A model generated the notes under the pieces. It was not told the origin of the DNA, made no database searches, and worked only from the letters and a program-made list of their open reading frames with translations. A stretch of DNA of 64,000 bases from Chinchilla lanigera (Eukaryota > Chordata > Mammalia > Rodentia > Chinchillidae): assembly GCF_000276665.1 (NCBI RefSeq), contig NW_004955517.1:3400770-3464769 (forward strand). The letters are read 5' to 3'. Shown in pieces: positions 13,629-25,944 of this stretch. Position numbers and translations under genes: made by a program. Every line of letters starts with the position of its first letter. Positions within the stretch are counted from its first letter, which is position 1.

Positions 13629-14712
13629 GGTTAGTGTGAGAGGGTGCATCCTCTCAGTTCCCTAACCACTCTCTCTTTTGCATCTTTTCTGTGCACAATT
13701 CATATAGATGCCCTATGAATAAAAACATATAGGTCCATCCTCACCTTTTCATTTTATTTGTAAATTGTTTGGTATACACGGCGGAGCGTAATGAAACCTG
13801 GAGAAGTTTAAAAGATTAGATTTTTTTCCTATCCTGACACTTCATAACACTGTTCATATGTCTGTGAGTGAGATTTATGAATATATGAGCAGTGCTGCAA
13901 AATTATACTGCACCAGAGGCTTCCTGCGCTACAGGGGTGGCAGTCTAAAGTGACACCGCTTCAAGCATTTTTCACAGACATGAAGCAAAATTTAACCCCC
14001 TTAAGGGGAAGTATGATTTCAACAGCTTGAAATGAGCTCATTTGTAGATGGTTCCCTCTCTCCCTTTCTCTCCCTCTCTCTCTCTTCTCATAATTTTTTG
14101 GTGTTAAGATTAAAACAGATTGCACAGCCAATGCAAGGGCACGGAAGCTGACCAGAGAACAGTTTGGCCCTTAAAGTGAAATCCTCACACCATTGTCTCG
14201 TGAGGAGCACCCCAGTCGGGTAAACGAAGGGAAACGTCCCCTCCATTCCTCACGCTCTCAGCCTGACTCCCAGAATTGTACATAATACAGAAGGGCCCAG
14301 GGTTTTGGAAAGGTAAGTGGCAGCGGACAGTAATTAGTTCGGTAAAGAAGTCCCCATCTCTGGGCACAGGAGACAACGGCATTAAGAAATCAGCACTGCC
14401 TGGAATCTCAAATGAGTGAAATTAGCCAATTACAGAAAGAAACAGAAGAGCTAAAGATGGTCTCTGGGAATGGACTATATCCAAAACGTGTAGGGTAGAG
14501 GTGTTAGATGCCAAGACCGCTCTCGTTTGGACTGGTCCAGCACCTTGTGGTTTTGTGTAAATTAATGTTCATGATCTCTGTCCTCTCAAGCTCTCATTAA
14601 CCGTTTTTGTTTCCTCCTGGAACAGAATGGGGTGCTCAAACACGGCCTGGTCCCTCTTTGCCCTCTAAAGACTCCATGACGTGTTGGCTGGAGAACTTTT
14701 TCTCTTTTTCAG

Positions 14713-14817
14713 CAATGGTACAACAGCTCCATGAATGTCATCTGTACCTGGTTGACGGACCGGATGGACTTGCAGCTTCACATATATCAGTTGAAAACAC
14801 TAATTAGGATGGTAAAG
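14713..14817 (+). CDS. CADPS: CADPS penultimate coding exon (CAPS1 C-terminal region)
   Basis: CADPS (CAPS1) is a calcium-dependent activator protein that primes dense-core and synaptic vesicles for regulated exocytosis, acting with SNAREs and phosphoinositides at the plasma membrane. This exon reads in phase 0 for 35 codons beginning [14 protein letters not shown] and ending LKTLIRMVK, which I recognise as the near-C-terminal part of CAPS1. It is preceded by a pyrimidine tract and AG (14,711-14,712) and followed by a GT donor at 14,818. It splices in frame to the exon at 18,178, giving the junction MVK/KTYRDF. The family is about 1,350 residues long, so only the extreme C terminus is in the window. 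The C-terminal region of CAPS1 has been linked to vesicle association. A second GT donor lies six bases upstream (14,812); see findings. Recognition is from memory of the family, not alignment. Confidence 0.93.
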
Positions 14818-17800
14818 GTAAACGAAAAAATAATAATAATTATTCTCCATTGCAAATAGCCTACTGAAATACACCTCACTGCCAAGCCACAGGACATCCT
14901 TAACACAAAGAATATTTGTTTACATGTGCAACATGAATTTCTAGACTAGAATCTCCTACAAGGGGAAAACACTCGGAAATCATTTCGTTATGCCTGGTTC
15001 ATTTCTTACTCATACATCCAAGAAAACTTTAGTGAAAAGGAATTTGATATCTTTATCCAGACAGAAAAGAATACTTTATTTGCCTTGCAAAAAATACCAC
15101 AAAGGCATGGTACCCTTTGCATTAGACTTTCAAAAGCTGGCATTTGGTGTCATTATGCTAATCACATAAATTACCAATTTCATTTATGGTTTAATTAAAT
15201 AAAATTTTATCACAATTGATTTGATGGAGATATTTACTTGCAGCTATTTCTAAATATGTCCCGGGATCATTATCAGAATGCAAATCAATATTGTTCTCAT
15301 AGTTAATTGAAGTGGTTTCTCTTACAATGCGTGTATACAATCAAATGTAAAGGATCACAAAGGTGAGATAACATACCCTGAAAGTAGCTTTTTTCCCTGT
15401 TCTTCTGCACGCGCCTTGGACTAATGATAATTATTTCAGCGTGAAATCTCAGTGGTTTACATGAAATAATAAGATCACAGAAGGGGGTAAATACGTTTTT
15501 GATCATTTCAGTTTCCATTTGATGCCTCACTGTGGAGGGTTTTTAAACCCTCCTGTGCAGAACTCCCATTCAAAGCACAGTCTCCTTCAAAATATTTTAA
15601 CCATCTACATAGCTGAATTCCTGTTTCTTAACAGCTTGCCAAAAGTCTCCCCCACATCCAGCCGCACCCCATTTCTCCGTCTCTTTTGGATCGGCACCAT
15701 GCCCTTGAGGGTACTCCCCCACCCCGGTGCTGACGTAAACCAATGTGTGATTAAGGAGAAGCTTTGTCGGGGGCTGGTGATTTAGCTCAGTGGCACAGTG
15801 CCTGCCTGGCAAGCGCAAGGTTGTGAGTTCAATTCCTGCTACTGGAAAAAAAACAAAACAACAAAAAAAAAGAGAAGCATTGTCATTCGCATTTGATCTC
15901 ACAAAGCACCTGCCTAGAAAAGGTTACAGACAGCAGTATATGACAGCTCTTAAAACACACACAGGCACACGTACACACACACTCACTCCAGCTATGGACT
16001 GAGCTGAATTTTCCCATTTTTATTTCAGTTTCCCTAAGCAAACTCACTAGCCATTGCATGACCACTTGAAGTCCATTTTCTGGATATAAATATGCTCATG
16101 GGGGAAAGTGATTTCCATTTGACCTTTACTGGGTCGATATGAAAAAAAGAACATTTTAATATTTTTAAATTATCTCCCCATAACTGATATTTCCAGATCT
16201 GTGTTGAGAATTAGCAATATTTTATTAAGAAAAAATATGTCAGAGAGGAGGTTAATCTTCATCCTCTGTCAAACACACACACACACACACCCTACAGAGA
16301 AGTGGTGCAGAAATGTCACTGCTGAAGGAATCTCTTCCCCTCACCAAAATCAGTCCTTGCTTCACTAAGGCCACCCCACAGAGATAGGAAGCAGAATTCA
16401 CCTCCTAGTACCAAGTACAGGACCAAGAGGTCTCCTTCTGCAGGGCCCATTTCCAAAGATACCTGGCTTCCTCTGCTCCCTCAGCAGCTACTCTGTTTAC
16501 TCATACATCCATTCATTACCCAGGAAGCATGCCTTCATTCACCCAACACTGGATGAAGACGAGGTGAGCCTCTCCTTGCACATGACCAGATGGAAGATTC
16601 AAAAATGGCTAGAGGTGGCCTGCCCTTATGCATTAGGCTCCAGGTCATATCCTGGAATTCAAATTCCAGGCAGAACACTCAAGCACATTTACCTGTATTT
16701 TTCCCATCCTGTTTTGGCAACAATGGTGTTACTGAAAATTGCCATGCAACCACTGATTAAAAAGTTCAGAAATTTCAGCTAATGACCTGGCTGGTCTACC
16801 CCACGGACTCAGCCTCTTGCCTTTCCCCATCAAGGTAGAGAAACAGTCCAAGCAGCTGCCTGGCCGCTTCCTCCTCTTGAGAGCCTGCAGCTTGATCCAG
16901 GATTTAGGATGACCTTATGATTGAGTGCCTCAGCCAGGTTACTTTTAAGAGGGCAAGAGGGACTAGGAGTAATCATGCTGGCAGAGTGGGCAAAGTACAA
17001 AGGGAGCACATGGTCATCCTTCCCACAGTCTTACGGTGTTGGGCTGCCCAGAGCCAAGCTGCACTTGCTCATTCATTATCTCTAGAGTCACTGCGACGTG
17101 TAATCTCCGAAGGCAGCTGACCTTGCGATGGCTGAACTACCACCGCATTAGAAGGATTATTAAAAATAATGGTGGGAGTGGTATTGGAATACGTTAACTT
17201 TCTTTCTTTTGCCCCTTTGTCAAGTTTCTTATCGCAATAGGAGAAGCAAACAGCAGAATCAGTAGCTGAAATGATATGCAGTGTGACAAGAGTTGTAGTT
17301 AGAAAGGGGCCTTTTTTAAAAAAAATAAATTATGAAGTAGACAACAGCCAGATGCTTCTGGTCATGTTCAATTAACACGAAGGGATTTCTAGAAAAAAAA
17401 AAAAAAAAAAAAACAGTCCTCAGGATACCTAAGGAAATCCGAGAGAAATTGCCTGAAGGAACAAAGAAAGAACTTGTGGTTCAGTACAACCCAACCATTG
17501 TTCTTGAAAAAGAGCCAAGTTTCTTCCCTGAGTGCATAAAGTTGTGAACGGAATAGATACAGTTCTTTCCCAAGGAGATGAGAACTGAGTCACATGCCTG
17601 CAACATATTGATGAGGCATTAGCGCTCCATCTTTCCCGTCATTGTTGCTGCCCATGATAGGTTTCATATACCAACATGCATATGTCTATCTTGTGAACAA
17701 GACAGAGGGATCCGGTTCACGCAATTAGAAGACTCAAAAATCCTAAAGACGAGACTGCAACAGAAATCACAAATACCATAATCACTGGATCCATCATTTA

Positions 17801-18177
17801 TATGCTACAGCCCCTCGCACTGTCAATCACAGTGTGTTACACTAACCTAAGAGAAAGAAGCAGACTTAAAAAAAAAAAAAAAGTACCAAAACAATTATGG
17901 AACATTTCCCTCTACAGAACTGAATAAACACACACTTATGTTCTTTGCTTTGTCTCATCTAATACAGTTTATCCTGTCACAATTTCTCATTTTCTGTCAT
18001 TCAGTGAGGCTCAGTTTTCAGTACAAAATGCAATCTGAGTAGGATGGCCTTTTACTTGGCACTGAAGGCAGAGTGACATTAGCCGAAGTCCGGTCTTCTC
18101 ACACACACCTGCTTTGCATCCTCCCTCTCCACCCGGAGCTGAGCTCTCCCTGATCACTGCATCTTTTCCCTCCTTAG
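14818..18177 (+). other. CADPS: CADPS last intron
   Basis: A GT-AG intron of 3,360 bp in phase 0. It contains an ID-like SINE with target-site duplications (15,769-15,871), short CA repeats (about 15,957-15,982 and 16,272-16,292), a 20-plus A run (17,392-17,413) and an AT-rich patch with homeodomain-type TAAT motifs near 15,140-15,300. No other gene is seen in it. Confidence 0.85.
15769..15871 (+). repeat. ID-like tRNA-derived SINE in the CADPS last intron
   Basis: GGGGGCTGGTGATTTAGCTC start, B-box-like GAGTTCAATTCC, A-rich tail. It is flanked by a 13-bp duplication with one mismatch (GAGAAGCTTTGTC 15,756-15,768 and GAGAAGCATTGTC 15,872-15,884). Same subfamily as the copies at 26.4 and 27.4 kb. 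Confidence 0.9.
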
Positions 18178-18357
18178 AAAACCTACAGAGATTTCCGATT
18201 GCAAGGGGTCCTGGATTCCACCCTCAACAGCAAGACCTACGAGACCATCCGGAACCGGCTCACCGTGGAGGAGGCCACGGCGTCCGTGAGCGAGGGCGGG
18301 GGCCTGCAGGGCATCAGCATGAAGGACAGCGATGAGGAGGACGAGGAAGACGACTAG
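18178..18357 (+). CDS. CADPS: CADPS terminal coding exon with acidic tail and stop
   Basis: This is the last coding exon of CADPS, 59 codons plus TAG. It starts after a TCCTTAG acceptor (AG at 18,176-18,177) and reads [14 protein letters not shown] at its beginning and [13 protein letters not shown] at its end. The strongly acidic C terminus and the [15 protein letters not shown] segment match the vertebrate CAPS1 tail. There is no frameshift or premature stop, and the exon is intact and in phase with the exon ending at 14,817 (intron 3,360 bp). The GC-rich third positions (ACC, CTC, GTG, GGC) contrast with the AT-rich flanking introns, as expected for a constrained exon. The paralogue CADPS2 ends differently as I recall it, so CADPS is preferred; FEZF2 as the neighbour supports this. 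Confidence 0.95.
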
Positions 18358-19405
18358 AGCCCTCGGGCCTGGAGTCCACCGGGACACAGTCCTGGAATCA
18401 CTGCATGTCCTTAGTCTGTTAGTTAACCCCACTAGGGAATTTTCTGTCCTCTACCATGCCCATGAGATGTTGACCAGTACAACTGTCATTTTAGCTATGT
18501 GGTACCAAGATTAGCAAATGACCTTCAGATCTACTGATTTTCTTATTTCCATGTCTGTATGTTTACAAGCAATATGGAGCACCATTCTTTAAATGCCGTT
18601 CGTGGAGAACACGTAGTCCAGCTCTTAGGCCCGTCCGCATTCTTGGCCAAGTATAATGATGCTTCATACTCAGTACTGTGTGTGTCGGTGGTACGAGGGT
18701 GTAAGGGCAAGTATGCTGAGTACTTTAACTTCTTCGTTCATGTATGTGGATGCCAGTTATTTTAATGAGTACATAAATAAATTAATTTAATGAAGCACAT
18801 AGATCTGCTTGGTTTTTATTGAGAAACCAAAAGCCAGGCTCCAACAGCTAACTTTTGGTTCTTTCTGTTCCCCTAAAACTAAAATAAAACTGGACCCCTG
18901 TGTTCCTGGTAGCCCAGCTTTTCATTTACCTACATAGCCAAAAAAGAAAAGAGAAAGCTACACACCAACGGACTGGTTCTCATCGCCTCGGCAAGGGGGC
19001 TATCCTGTCACGATTAGCACCTAGCGCCGTGCAGAGTAACTGTCTCCTGTCAAAGTTTATCCTGTTAAATGTTACCTTTTGCTTTTGTTTCAATAACCCT
19101 GTGTGTTAAAAAAAAACTGAATATTTAAATTACAATCCTAGACTACAAATGTGTTTATAAGAAGATAAAGGTGTTTCCTTCAGGAGATTATAACCATAAT
19201 TTAAATTATTTTGTTCCACCCTGTTTTTTACATCCACCATGTACCCTGCATTTGGTCTGTGACTGCGCGACCCTGGGGTCTGCTGCGGAGCTCGTTCTGT
19301 CTGTGTAAAGTAGTGGATCCATCTTGCTTTTGCCTTATATAAAGCCTACAGTTATGAGAGTGTGGGAAACTGTGGCTTCTCAATAAATACCTATTCAAAT
19401 GTCGT
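18358..19405 (+). other. CADPS: CADPS 3' UTR (end inferred)
   Basis: The sequence after the stop codon has no long open frame and is the inferred 3' UTR. AATAAA-type signals occur near 18,774, 18,883 and 19,382. The one at 19,382-19,387 is followed by a GT/T-rich stretch (19,417-19,440), the usual downstream element, so I place the distal cleavage site near 19,400-19,410. Earlier signals could give shorter transcripts. The exact end needs 3'-end RNA data. Confidence 0.6.
19382..19387 (+). terminator. CADPS: Likely CADPS distal poly(A) signal (AATAAA)
   Basis: A canonical AATAAA hexamer about 1.0 kb after the CADPS stop, with a G/T-rich element 30-55 bases downstream. Its position is plausible for the CADPS 3' end. 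Alternative hexamers exist upstream. Confidence 0.55.
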
Positions 19406-20044
19406 AAGAATATACATTTGGGTCTGTCGTCCTCTGTCTCTGACAGCCAGAACTGAAACACAAGCAGCAGGAAGAGATGGAAAAGGGGAGGGAAGAGGTG
19501 ATTCTTCTGGAGTGTCCTTGACACGGTCGGAGTGAGTCATTTCCAAATGCTTACAGTTCTCCGTGAGAGACTGCCTGGAATGCCATTAATTCAGACTCCA
19601 CTAATTCAGGATCTGTGGGCATTTGGACATGTTGGGCAGATTATGCTCGCATTATAGGATAAATAAGGGTTTGCTAAGCAAGTGAGTCGTGTAAACGAGA
19701 GAAATGTTTCTCCTGTATGAAGGGAAGGCCAACAAACTGTTTTCAAGCACCACTTTAACAGCAGTGTTTGCATTCAAACAAAGTGTGTGCCAATTATATA
19801 TGATTCTTATATATTTGTTAAAGCATTTTACAAGCTTCTCTAAGCTACGGAGTGCTCCTCTGATGCTCCAGTCCCTGTCAGCAATACAATCACCCAGGTT
19901 TGAAAGAAATCAAACACACGCAGCCCTGAGTGCTTTCTTTGTCAGTGAACCAGGTTGACCCCTCTGGACAGTGCATCCCACTGAGTTTAGTTCTTGAGGT
20001 ACACAGGTGCAAAGCAGCAGCAGAACTTGCTGCTCTTGGAAGGG

Positions 20045-20235
20045 TTCCATTAGAACCCATTTATTGAGCAACTATTCTGTGGTATTCTGCAGGTATTGCA
20101 CCACTTAAGTCTCCTAACAATCATAAGAAGAGAGAAATAGTATTCTCTTCATTATAGGTGGAGAAATGAAGGCCAAAACATTAAACCAACTTGCCGAAAG
20201 ATCACACAGCTCCATACAGAAGCATTAGTCTAGAG
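20045..20235 (-). repeat. MIR SINE, minus orientation
   Basis: CATTTATTGAGCAACTATTC, GTCTCCTAACAATCATAAGA and CTTGCCGAAAGATCACACAG match reversed MIR. Confidence 0.8.
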
Positions 20236-20924
20236 AGACTAGCCAAAAAAAAAAAAAAGGAAGAAACAGGCCATACAAACGGTGAGAGTATCGCTAGAAG
20301 ATGCTGCCAGTCATGCAGGCACGTGCAGAACGCAAAGGCAGCTGTGCCCTGGCCAGCAGGGTGTCAGAGCCCCTGATGTTCCCCGTCGCCGGCAACATTA
20401 GGCATTGTCACTCCATCATCTCACCGTTCTGGTAAGTGGAGTGGTAGATCATAACTGTAATTCACTGCTAACAAAAGTAGAACTGTTTGTCTTTTAACAA
20501 ATGTACTGCATTGGCAATTTGGAGAGCCTCTTTTGTGAAGTGTTTTGTTTGTCCTTTTCCCTTTTTTTAAAGCCAAAAACTCTAGAGCCATTTGAAGCCT
20601 GGAGGGAAAGAGGCCAGAGGAAACGTGCCAGATGAGCAGAGATTTCAAGCAAAACGTTAACCTGATAGAAATGCATCCCACGATTCATGACCAGTCCGCC
20701 CTAGTTGAGGGCACCGTGGCCGGACCCCATGCCGGAAGTACCCTGACGGTCTCCAACCCACTCACTGCCCTCCGGGGCATGACCCTTCTCAAAGACAGAT
20801 GGGTGGCCCCACTGTAAATGAAAGCGTGCATTTGCCCCCACCGTTTTCATAGCATGAGGTGCAAACTTCAGAAGATGAAACACAGGAATGGACCTTGCCT
20901 ACCCCTCCCACCTCTTCTGTCCCC

Positions 20925-21190
20925 CCGCGCCCTCGGGATCATCTACACCCACCCCCTCTCCCTTCCTGCTGAGCATTCCAGGTCTTCTCATCTGGAATCC
21001 TCTCCTGAACCACTGCGTCTCATTCTTCAAGTCCCGCGTAACTGCCTTCTCCAAGGAAGGCTTTTCGTGCTCTACTCTTACTCAGCACCCATTTCCTCCC
21101 TGTAGACCTTCATGGTGCTCCGGATGTCTCCCTCACAGTAGTCACGCCCTCTTCCTGCACAGCTTACTCTCATCGTTGCACGCTTCCTGT
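20925..21190 (+). repeat. L2 LINE fragment
   Basis: GAGCATTCCAGGTCTTCTCA, CTTCAAGTCCCGCGTAACTG and CTTCTCCAAGGAAGGCTTTT follow the L2 3' region (the part resembling an alignment to CTCCAGGAAGCCTTCCCTG). Confidence 0.7.
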
Positions 21191-22149
21191 CTCCTTCTCC
21201 ACTTCCGGCGCCGCCAGCTCACCTGCCCTAAAGGTAGATTAACAATGAACAGAGGCTGCCAGCGCACAGATGAACAGAGCCAGTGCCCTTCCCTTAGAAC
21301 CTTTCGATCAGGTGGTGTGAAGTCCCCTGTAGGCTAAATGACCGAAGCCTCAGAGGAGGGAGGATGGGGAAGGCTCCCCAGAGGAAGCAGGCCTTGATGG
21401 CACTTCCTCCTGTGCATTCCCAGCCACACAGGGAACGCTCAGCAAGCACAGCCTGACCTAACACGTTGCAGGGTCTGCTCAGTGCCAGGGGAGGAAGCTT
21501 CCAGGAGAGGGATGCAGGGGCTCGGGGAAGATTAGGGTAAGAAGAGAGGACAGGTGTCAAAGGAGGACAACAGTTCCTTCAGCTTGGGTCCATTACTCTG
21601 CAGAACCAAGAGCTACCCAATACTTTTATTTTTCCCACACACTGGAAGAAATTTTTTAAGTTAAAAATATCAAAGACAATAGGATTGTATGAGACAAAAA
21701 GTTCAGGCTTCTCCTCACCAACCCATTTCCCTTAAGTAGCCGCTGCTGACAGATGGGATAATAATCTTCAAATATGTTCAAGGCTTAGGCAGTGTGTGTC
21801 ATATGTATTACATATTTACACAAGTGGGGATCATCAGAGCCTAATATCTGGCAAATCCCATTCTGCATTTACTACTGGGTTGTTTGTAAGTTCGCACGTA
21901 CAGACTTTCTGTATTTCTCTGGGAAGGGGTGTGATGTGTACTTCAGCAATGATGTCTCTCAGGAGATTTTTCTGGCCAAGGAAGAAACAGGGGCAAAGGA
22001 AGGTAAAACGAAAACCCAGGATGAAATTAGGATGGAGCAAGCATAATGGAGGGAATGAGCCATCTGTGGAAGTGACCAGGTCCTGCTTGAAAAACGTGTG
22101 ACTGAAGAACTGCTGAGACAGCCCAGATCCAGCAACAGTCCAACCGCAC

Positions 22150-22300
22150 CGTCTTCAGCTATCTGTTGATGAGTCTGTCTTCCTGCTACACAGCCAACAA
22201 CTTGAGGTCAGGGATTGTGTGTCCCTTTGTGTATGCCAGTCTGGTGCCTGGGATTTAGCAGGCTCTCAGTAAATGGTGCTGGAACTGAATGGGTGAACGT
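22150..22300 (+). repeat. L2 3' end fragment
   Basis: CAACTTGAGGTCAGGGATTG, GTCTGGTGCCTGGGATTTAG and GGCTCTCAGTAAATGGTG match the last part of L2. Confidence 0.75.
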
Positions 22301-23889
22301 CAGATAGGCACACTTGAGAATGATCACGACCAAGAAAGCATAAACTAAATTTATTCCAATACATTCTGTCTATTAAAAAAGAAGAATTCAAAAGGATGCC
22401 GAGAACATCATGGCGCCCCGCCCTACCGCCCCGCAATAGTGGCCCCGGTTTCCAATACAGGCTGAACAGTCATGCTGTCACAAGGTTGAGTCTCTATAAG
22501 AAGTTTAGAAACCCTACCAAACAATGAGCACAATATTTAATAAGTTCATTTCATTTACATCTTGAGATCCAAAGTAAGTGTGTTGCTTTGTGGCCAATTT
22601 CCAGCAGATACATGTGAAATGAGATCAAATTATGCACAATTCTGTACTTCTTGATAAACAATTTTTTTAAAAATCAATATTCATCATTTATTCAAGGTTG
22701 TTTTGCTTCTTCATCTAAAAACTAAAATTATCATCTGTTTTCCTTCTTATGAAAGCATTTACTTCATGTAGAGCTGTCAATCTGCACTCGTATCTAAACA
22801 AAACACGAAGAAAGGGCCGATGAGGATGCAGTCTGCCAGCGGAGTTCTCTACCCTGACGACAGAACATTGAAGGTCACAGAAAAACAACAACAAATTAAT
22901 CATGGCCACCAGCTAGCAGAGGGATAAAGTGATCACAATTAATCACAAAATAAGAGGAAGGCAAAAGTAACAATAGCCAAAAGTACACAAATAAAAACTC
23001 TTCATTTCCTAAGAATTGATGTTGGGATGGCAAAAAGCAATTGTAAACACGGTTAAGTTGGCATATCTTCTCCTGTCCATAAGAGAGAACTTGGCTTTTT
23101 TCCTAGGTGCTGAACACAATTGCAAAGAATAAACAAGGTTTTGCTTAAGACAGGAAGCATGTGATTAAAGATAGTACAAATTTCACAGGCGGTGTTGGAA
23201 ATTCTAGGATGTGTTTAAAGGGAAATTGAGGGCAATAATAAGACAAGTGCTGTGATATTTGGTGCAAATTCAAGGAGAGTTTATATGGAAGCTATTGCTA
23301 CATTTCAAACTCTGATATCACTATATTGTTATAAAAGGGATCACTGACTTAGACACCTCCCTTGGTTTCTTCAAATGCCTCTCGGAATGTGGCTATAAGC
23401 ATAAGTTCCCCCACAGTATCTTTTGGTTCAATTAGTTGGCTTTGAATGAAGAGTATCCTTGAAAAAAGCAAACATCAAGATTATAGAGTAAAAATTCCAG
23501 AACATATGGAGAGTACTGACATTGAATGTATTTGGAAAATTTGGACTCTTTGGATCGTTAATTAAGTGACAATTTCTGGTTTTATGATATTGAAAGTTGA
23601 ACTTCTATGAAGTGATTTCTGGCAGGATAAGGAGATGTCTTTTTCTCCAAAACTCACAGTACTTGAACAGTTCTGATAAAATGACTATGAAGAGTTTAAA
23701 ATACACTAATGATATCCAAATTAAGGAAATGGGGCTCTTTCTGAACAACAAGGAAAACCATCTCTGATTACCTTCTTCTGCAACTTCTAGTCAATTCTTA
23801 TACCACATTTCACCCATTCTACAGCAAAACTTTTTTCATTTTTAAGATCTCTGAAATTGGGATACATTCTTCCACTGCAAGGAAACAAA

Positions 23890-24094
23890 TTTAGCTGGGT
23901 ATGGTGACACACAGCTATAATCCCAGTGCTCTGGGAGGCTGAGACAGGAGGATCACAAATTTGAGCCCAGCCTGGTCAACTTAGTAACTTAGGGCTCTGT
24001 CTGACGATTTTTTTAAAAAATATTAAAAGGACTGAAGATGTAGCTCAGTGCAAAGGCCCTGGGTTGAATCCTGAGCACCACAAAAAAGAAAAAC
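23890..24094 (+). repeat. B1-dID composite SINE
   Basis: B1-like part from about 23,893, ID-like part from about 24,030 (GACTGAAGATGTAGCTCAGT) to an A-rich tail. A 10-bp duplication AGGAAACAAA flanks it at 23,880-23,889 and 24,095-24,104. Confidence 0.87.
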
Positions 24095-24439
24095 AGGAAA
24101 CAAACTGACATGGCTTCGATCCCATTTCATCACCAAACCTCTGTAACGAGTCCTCTCCCAGGAAAGGGCCTTCCACAAAGGGAGGTGCAAGCACAGGCAG
24201 AACGAGGGATTCAGCGCACATGGACATTGAGCAAGTGCCCATTTCCCCCACAAAATACTAAAGAACGAGGACCCACGTTTCTAGGGAGGCTGAGAGTCCT
24301 GAATCTTGGTATTGCAAAGGTCAGGGGCTCAAACCATTCCTTGTAAGTATTGAAGAAAAGACGAAGGCAAGGGACTGCAGGATTTGTAGAGCAGTGAGTG
24401 ACCGGTAAGGCAGGCGCTATACACAGGGGGAGGTGGACG

Positions 24440-24690
24440 GCATAGGTGCTGGAGCCAGGATGACCCAGAACTCACGTGCCTGCTGACAGTCATGAGCTCA
24501 GCACCTGGAGCACATTCCTTCACTGCCAGTCTTCAGCCTCCGCATCTACAACTTAGAACTAACCAGGACAATAGGCAAAGCGTTCCTTATTGCTATCAGC
24601 TCACTGAGTTATCAAGACTGCACGCATTAATGTGTACACAAAAGGCAAGAAAAGCACAATGCTGACCACTCAGTAAACGCTGGTGTTGGG
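24440..24690 (+). repeat. MIR SINE
   Basis: GGTGCTGGAGCCAGGATGAC, TTCAGCCTCCGCATCTACAA and ACCACTCAGTAAACGCTGG fit a diverged full-length MIR. Confidence 0.7.
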
Positions 24691-25944
24691 CTACTTCACA
24701 AGCTCTCCCGAGCCACCCCCTGTCTGAGGCTCTGGGCAAAGCAGTGAGGAGTCAGGTCCCTGCCCTTGGGAGGCGGGTTCGCACTCCTTCCCAAGGAAAG
24801 TTCGGCGTTGAAAAGGCAGATCTGCTTTTAGTACTTACTTTTGCTACTTGAAGAAGAGTTAGTTCATGGTCCACATTTGTTCATAGTCTCGTACTTTCCT
24901 TTGACTGAGAAGCTCGATAGTAATCACTTATTGAAGGAAAGCATTCATCAGTAAGTTGTTTCTTCCATATCTCCCCTCTTCCCCGTGACTGCCTTCATTT
25001 GGGTGTCTCTAGAGATGGACACTTAGAGGAGGATTCTAGCGGAGGCGTTCACTTGGGAGGTGAGCCAGGAAACGCTCTCAGAGGAATAGAGAAGGAAGGT
25101 TGGGAAGGGAATCCAGCCACTCCTGGCTGCTAGAATGCAGTAGTGATGACAGGAACTTTTAACTCTTGAGAGCAGGACCCAGAGGCATAGCAGCATTAGA
25201 GGACTCTCTCTGTGGCCTCAGGACAGGCTGAGGCATCCAGGGATGGGTCACGGGCCCAACTGCGGCAGCCCCTGCAGCGCTGTCCTGTGGTTGCCTCCGC
25301 TGCCGCTCGCTCCATTTTCCCTTCCCAGGTGTTGCAGCCTCCGGGGAACTGTGTCCTCTACAAGTCCCTGCCTGCAGTCAGTTTCTCCTGACTGAGTCAG
25401 AGGGACTCCGAAGAAACTGGAAAGAGTGGTCAGCTCTGGAGAAGAAAGCAGAAAGATTTGTTTCTCAGCGCCTAACATTTTATGTTGTTTGATTGTTTTG
25501 ATCATGGTCATTTACTACATTTTCAAATTAAAAGCTCTTTAAAGATTATAGTTGAAAGTTTATCTGCTTTGTCAATTGTCCCAATAGAATCAGCACCTGC
25601 AAAGATAAAATGTAGCATTAAATTATGAGTTCTAGTAACAAGTGCAGGATAAATGTTCAGAGTCACTCTCCCGCCTTTGCTTGGGTCCTGCGATAAGGGA
25701 GGCATCTTACCCCGGAGTGCTGGCTCAGTAGAACTCTGGAGGTCTGTGCATTTGAATGGGGGTGCCACGGAAGGAAGCTGAAAATTACACTAGTATTTGT
25801 AGTCTGTACAGCTTCATCACTAGTACTAATCACAGGTATTTCCTTACCGTATTACAGTGGCAACGCTACAGTGGTGCTATCTCAACACTCATCAGTGTTT
25901 CTCAATTCCCTTAGTTATTAGAGCTGCCCCGAGATCTTGTGTGA

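Larger units (their letters stand above)
1..14712 (+). other. CADPS: CADPS intronic sequence, no exon recognised
   Basis: This stretch lies upstream of the penultimate CADPS coding exon on the same strand, so it is inferred to be one or more CADPS introns. I found no open reading frame that is both splice-bounded and recognisable as CADPS or another protein. The open frames present are short and repeat-derived or low-complexity. It contains an L1 3' end, several MIR fragments, B1 and B1-dID SINEs, a TG microsatellite and pyrimidine-rich tracts, listed separately. A short CADPS exon could have been missed because I could not align the protein. Confidence 0.6.

Noticed and set aside
18114..18335. 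73-codon frame overlapping the CADPS last exon
   Set aside because: Out-of-frame shadow; the splice-bounded frame gives the CAPS1 C terminus.
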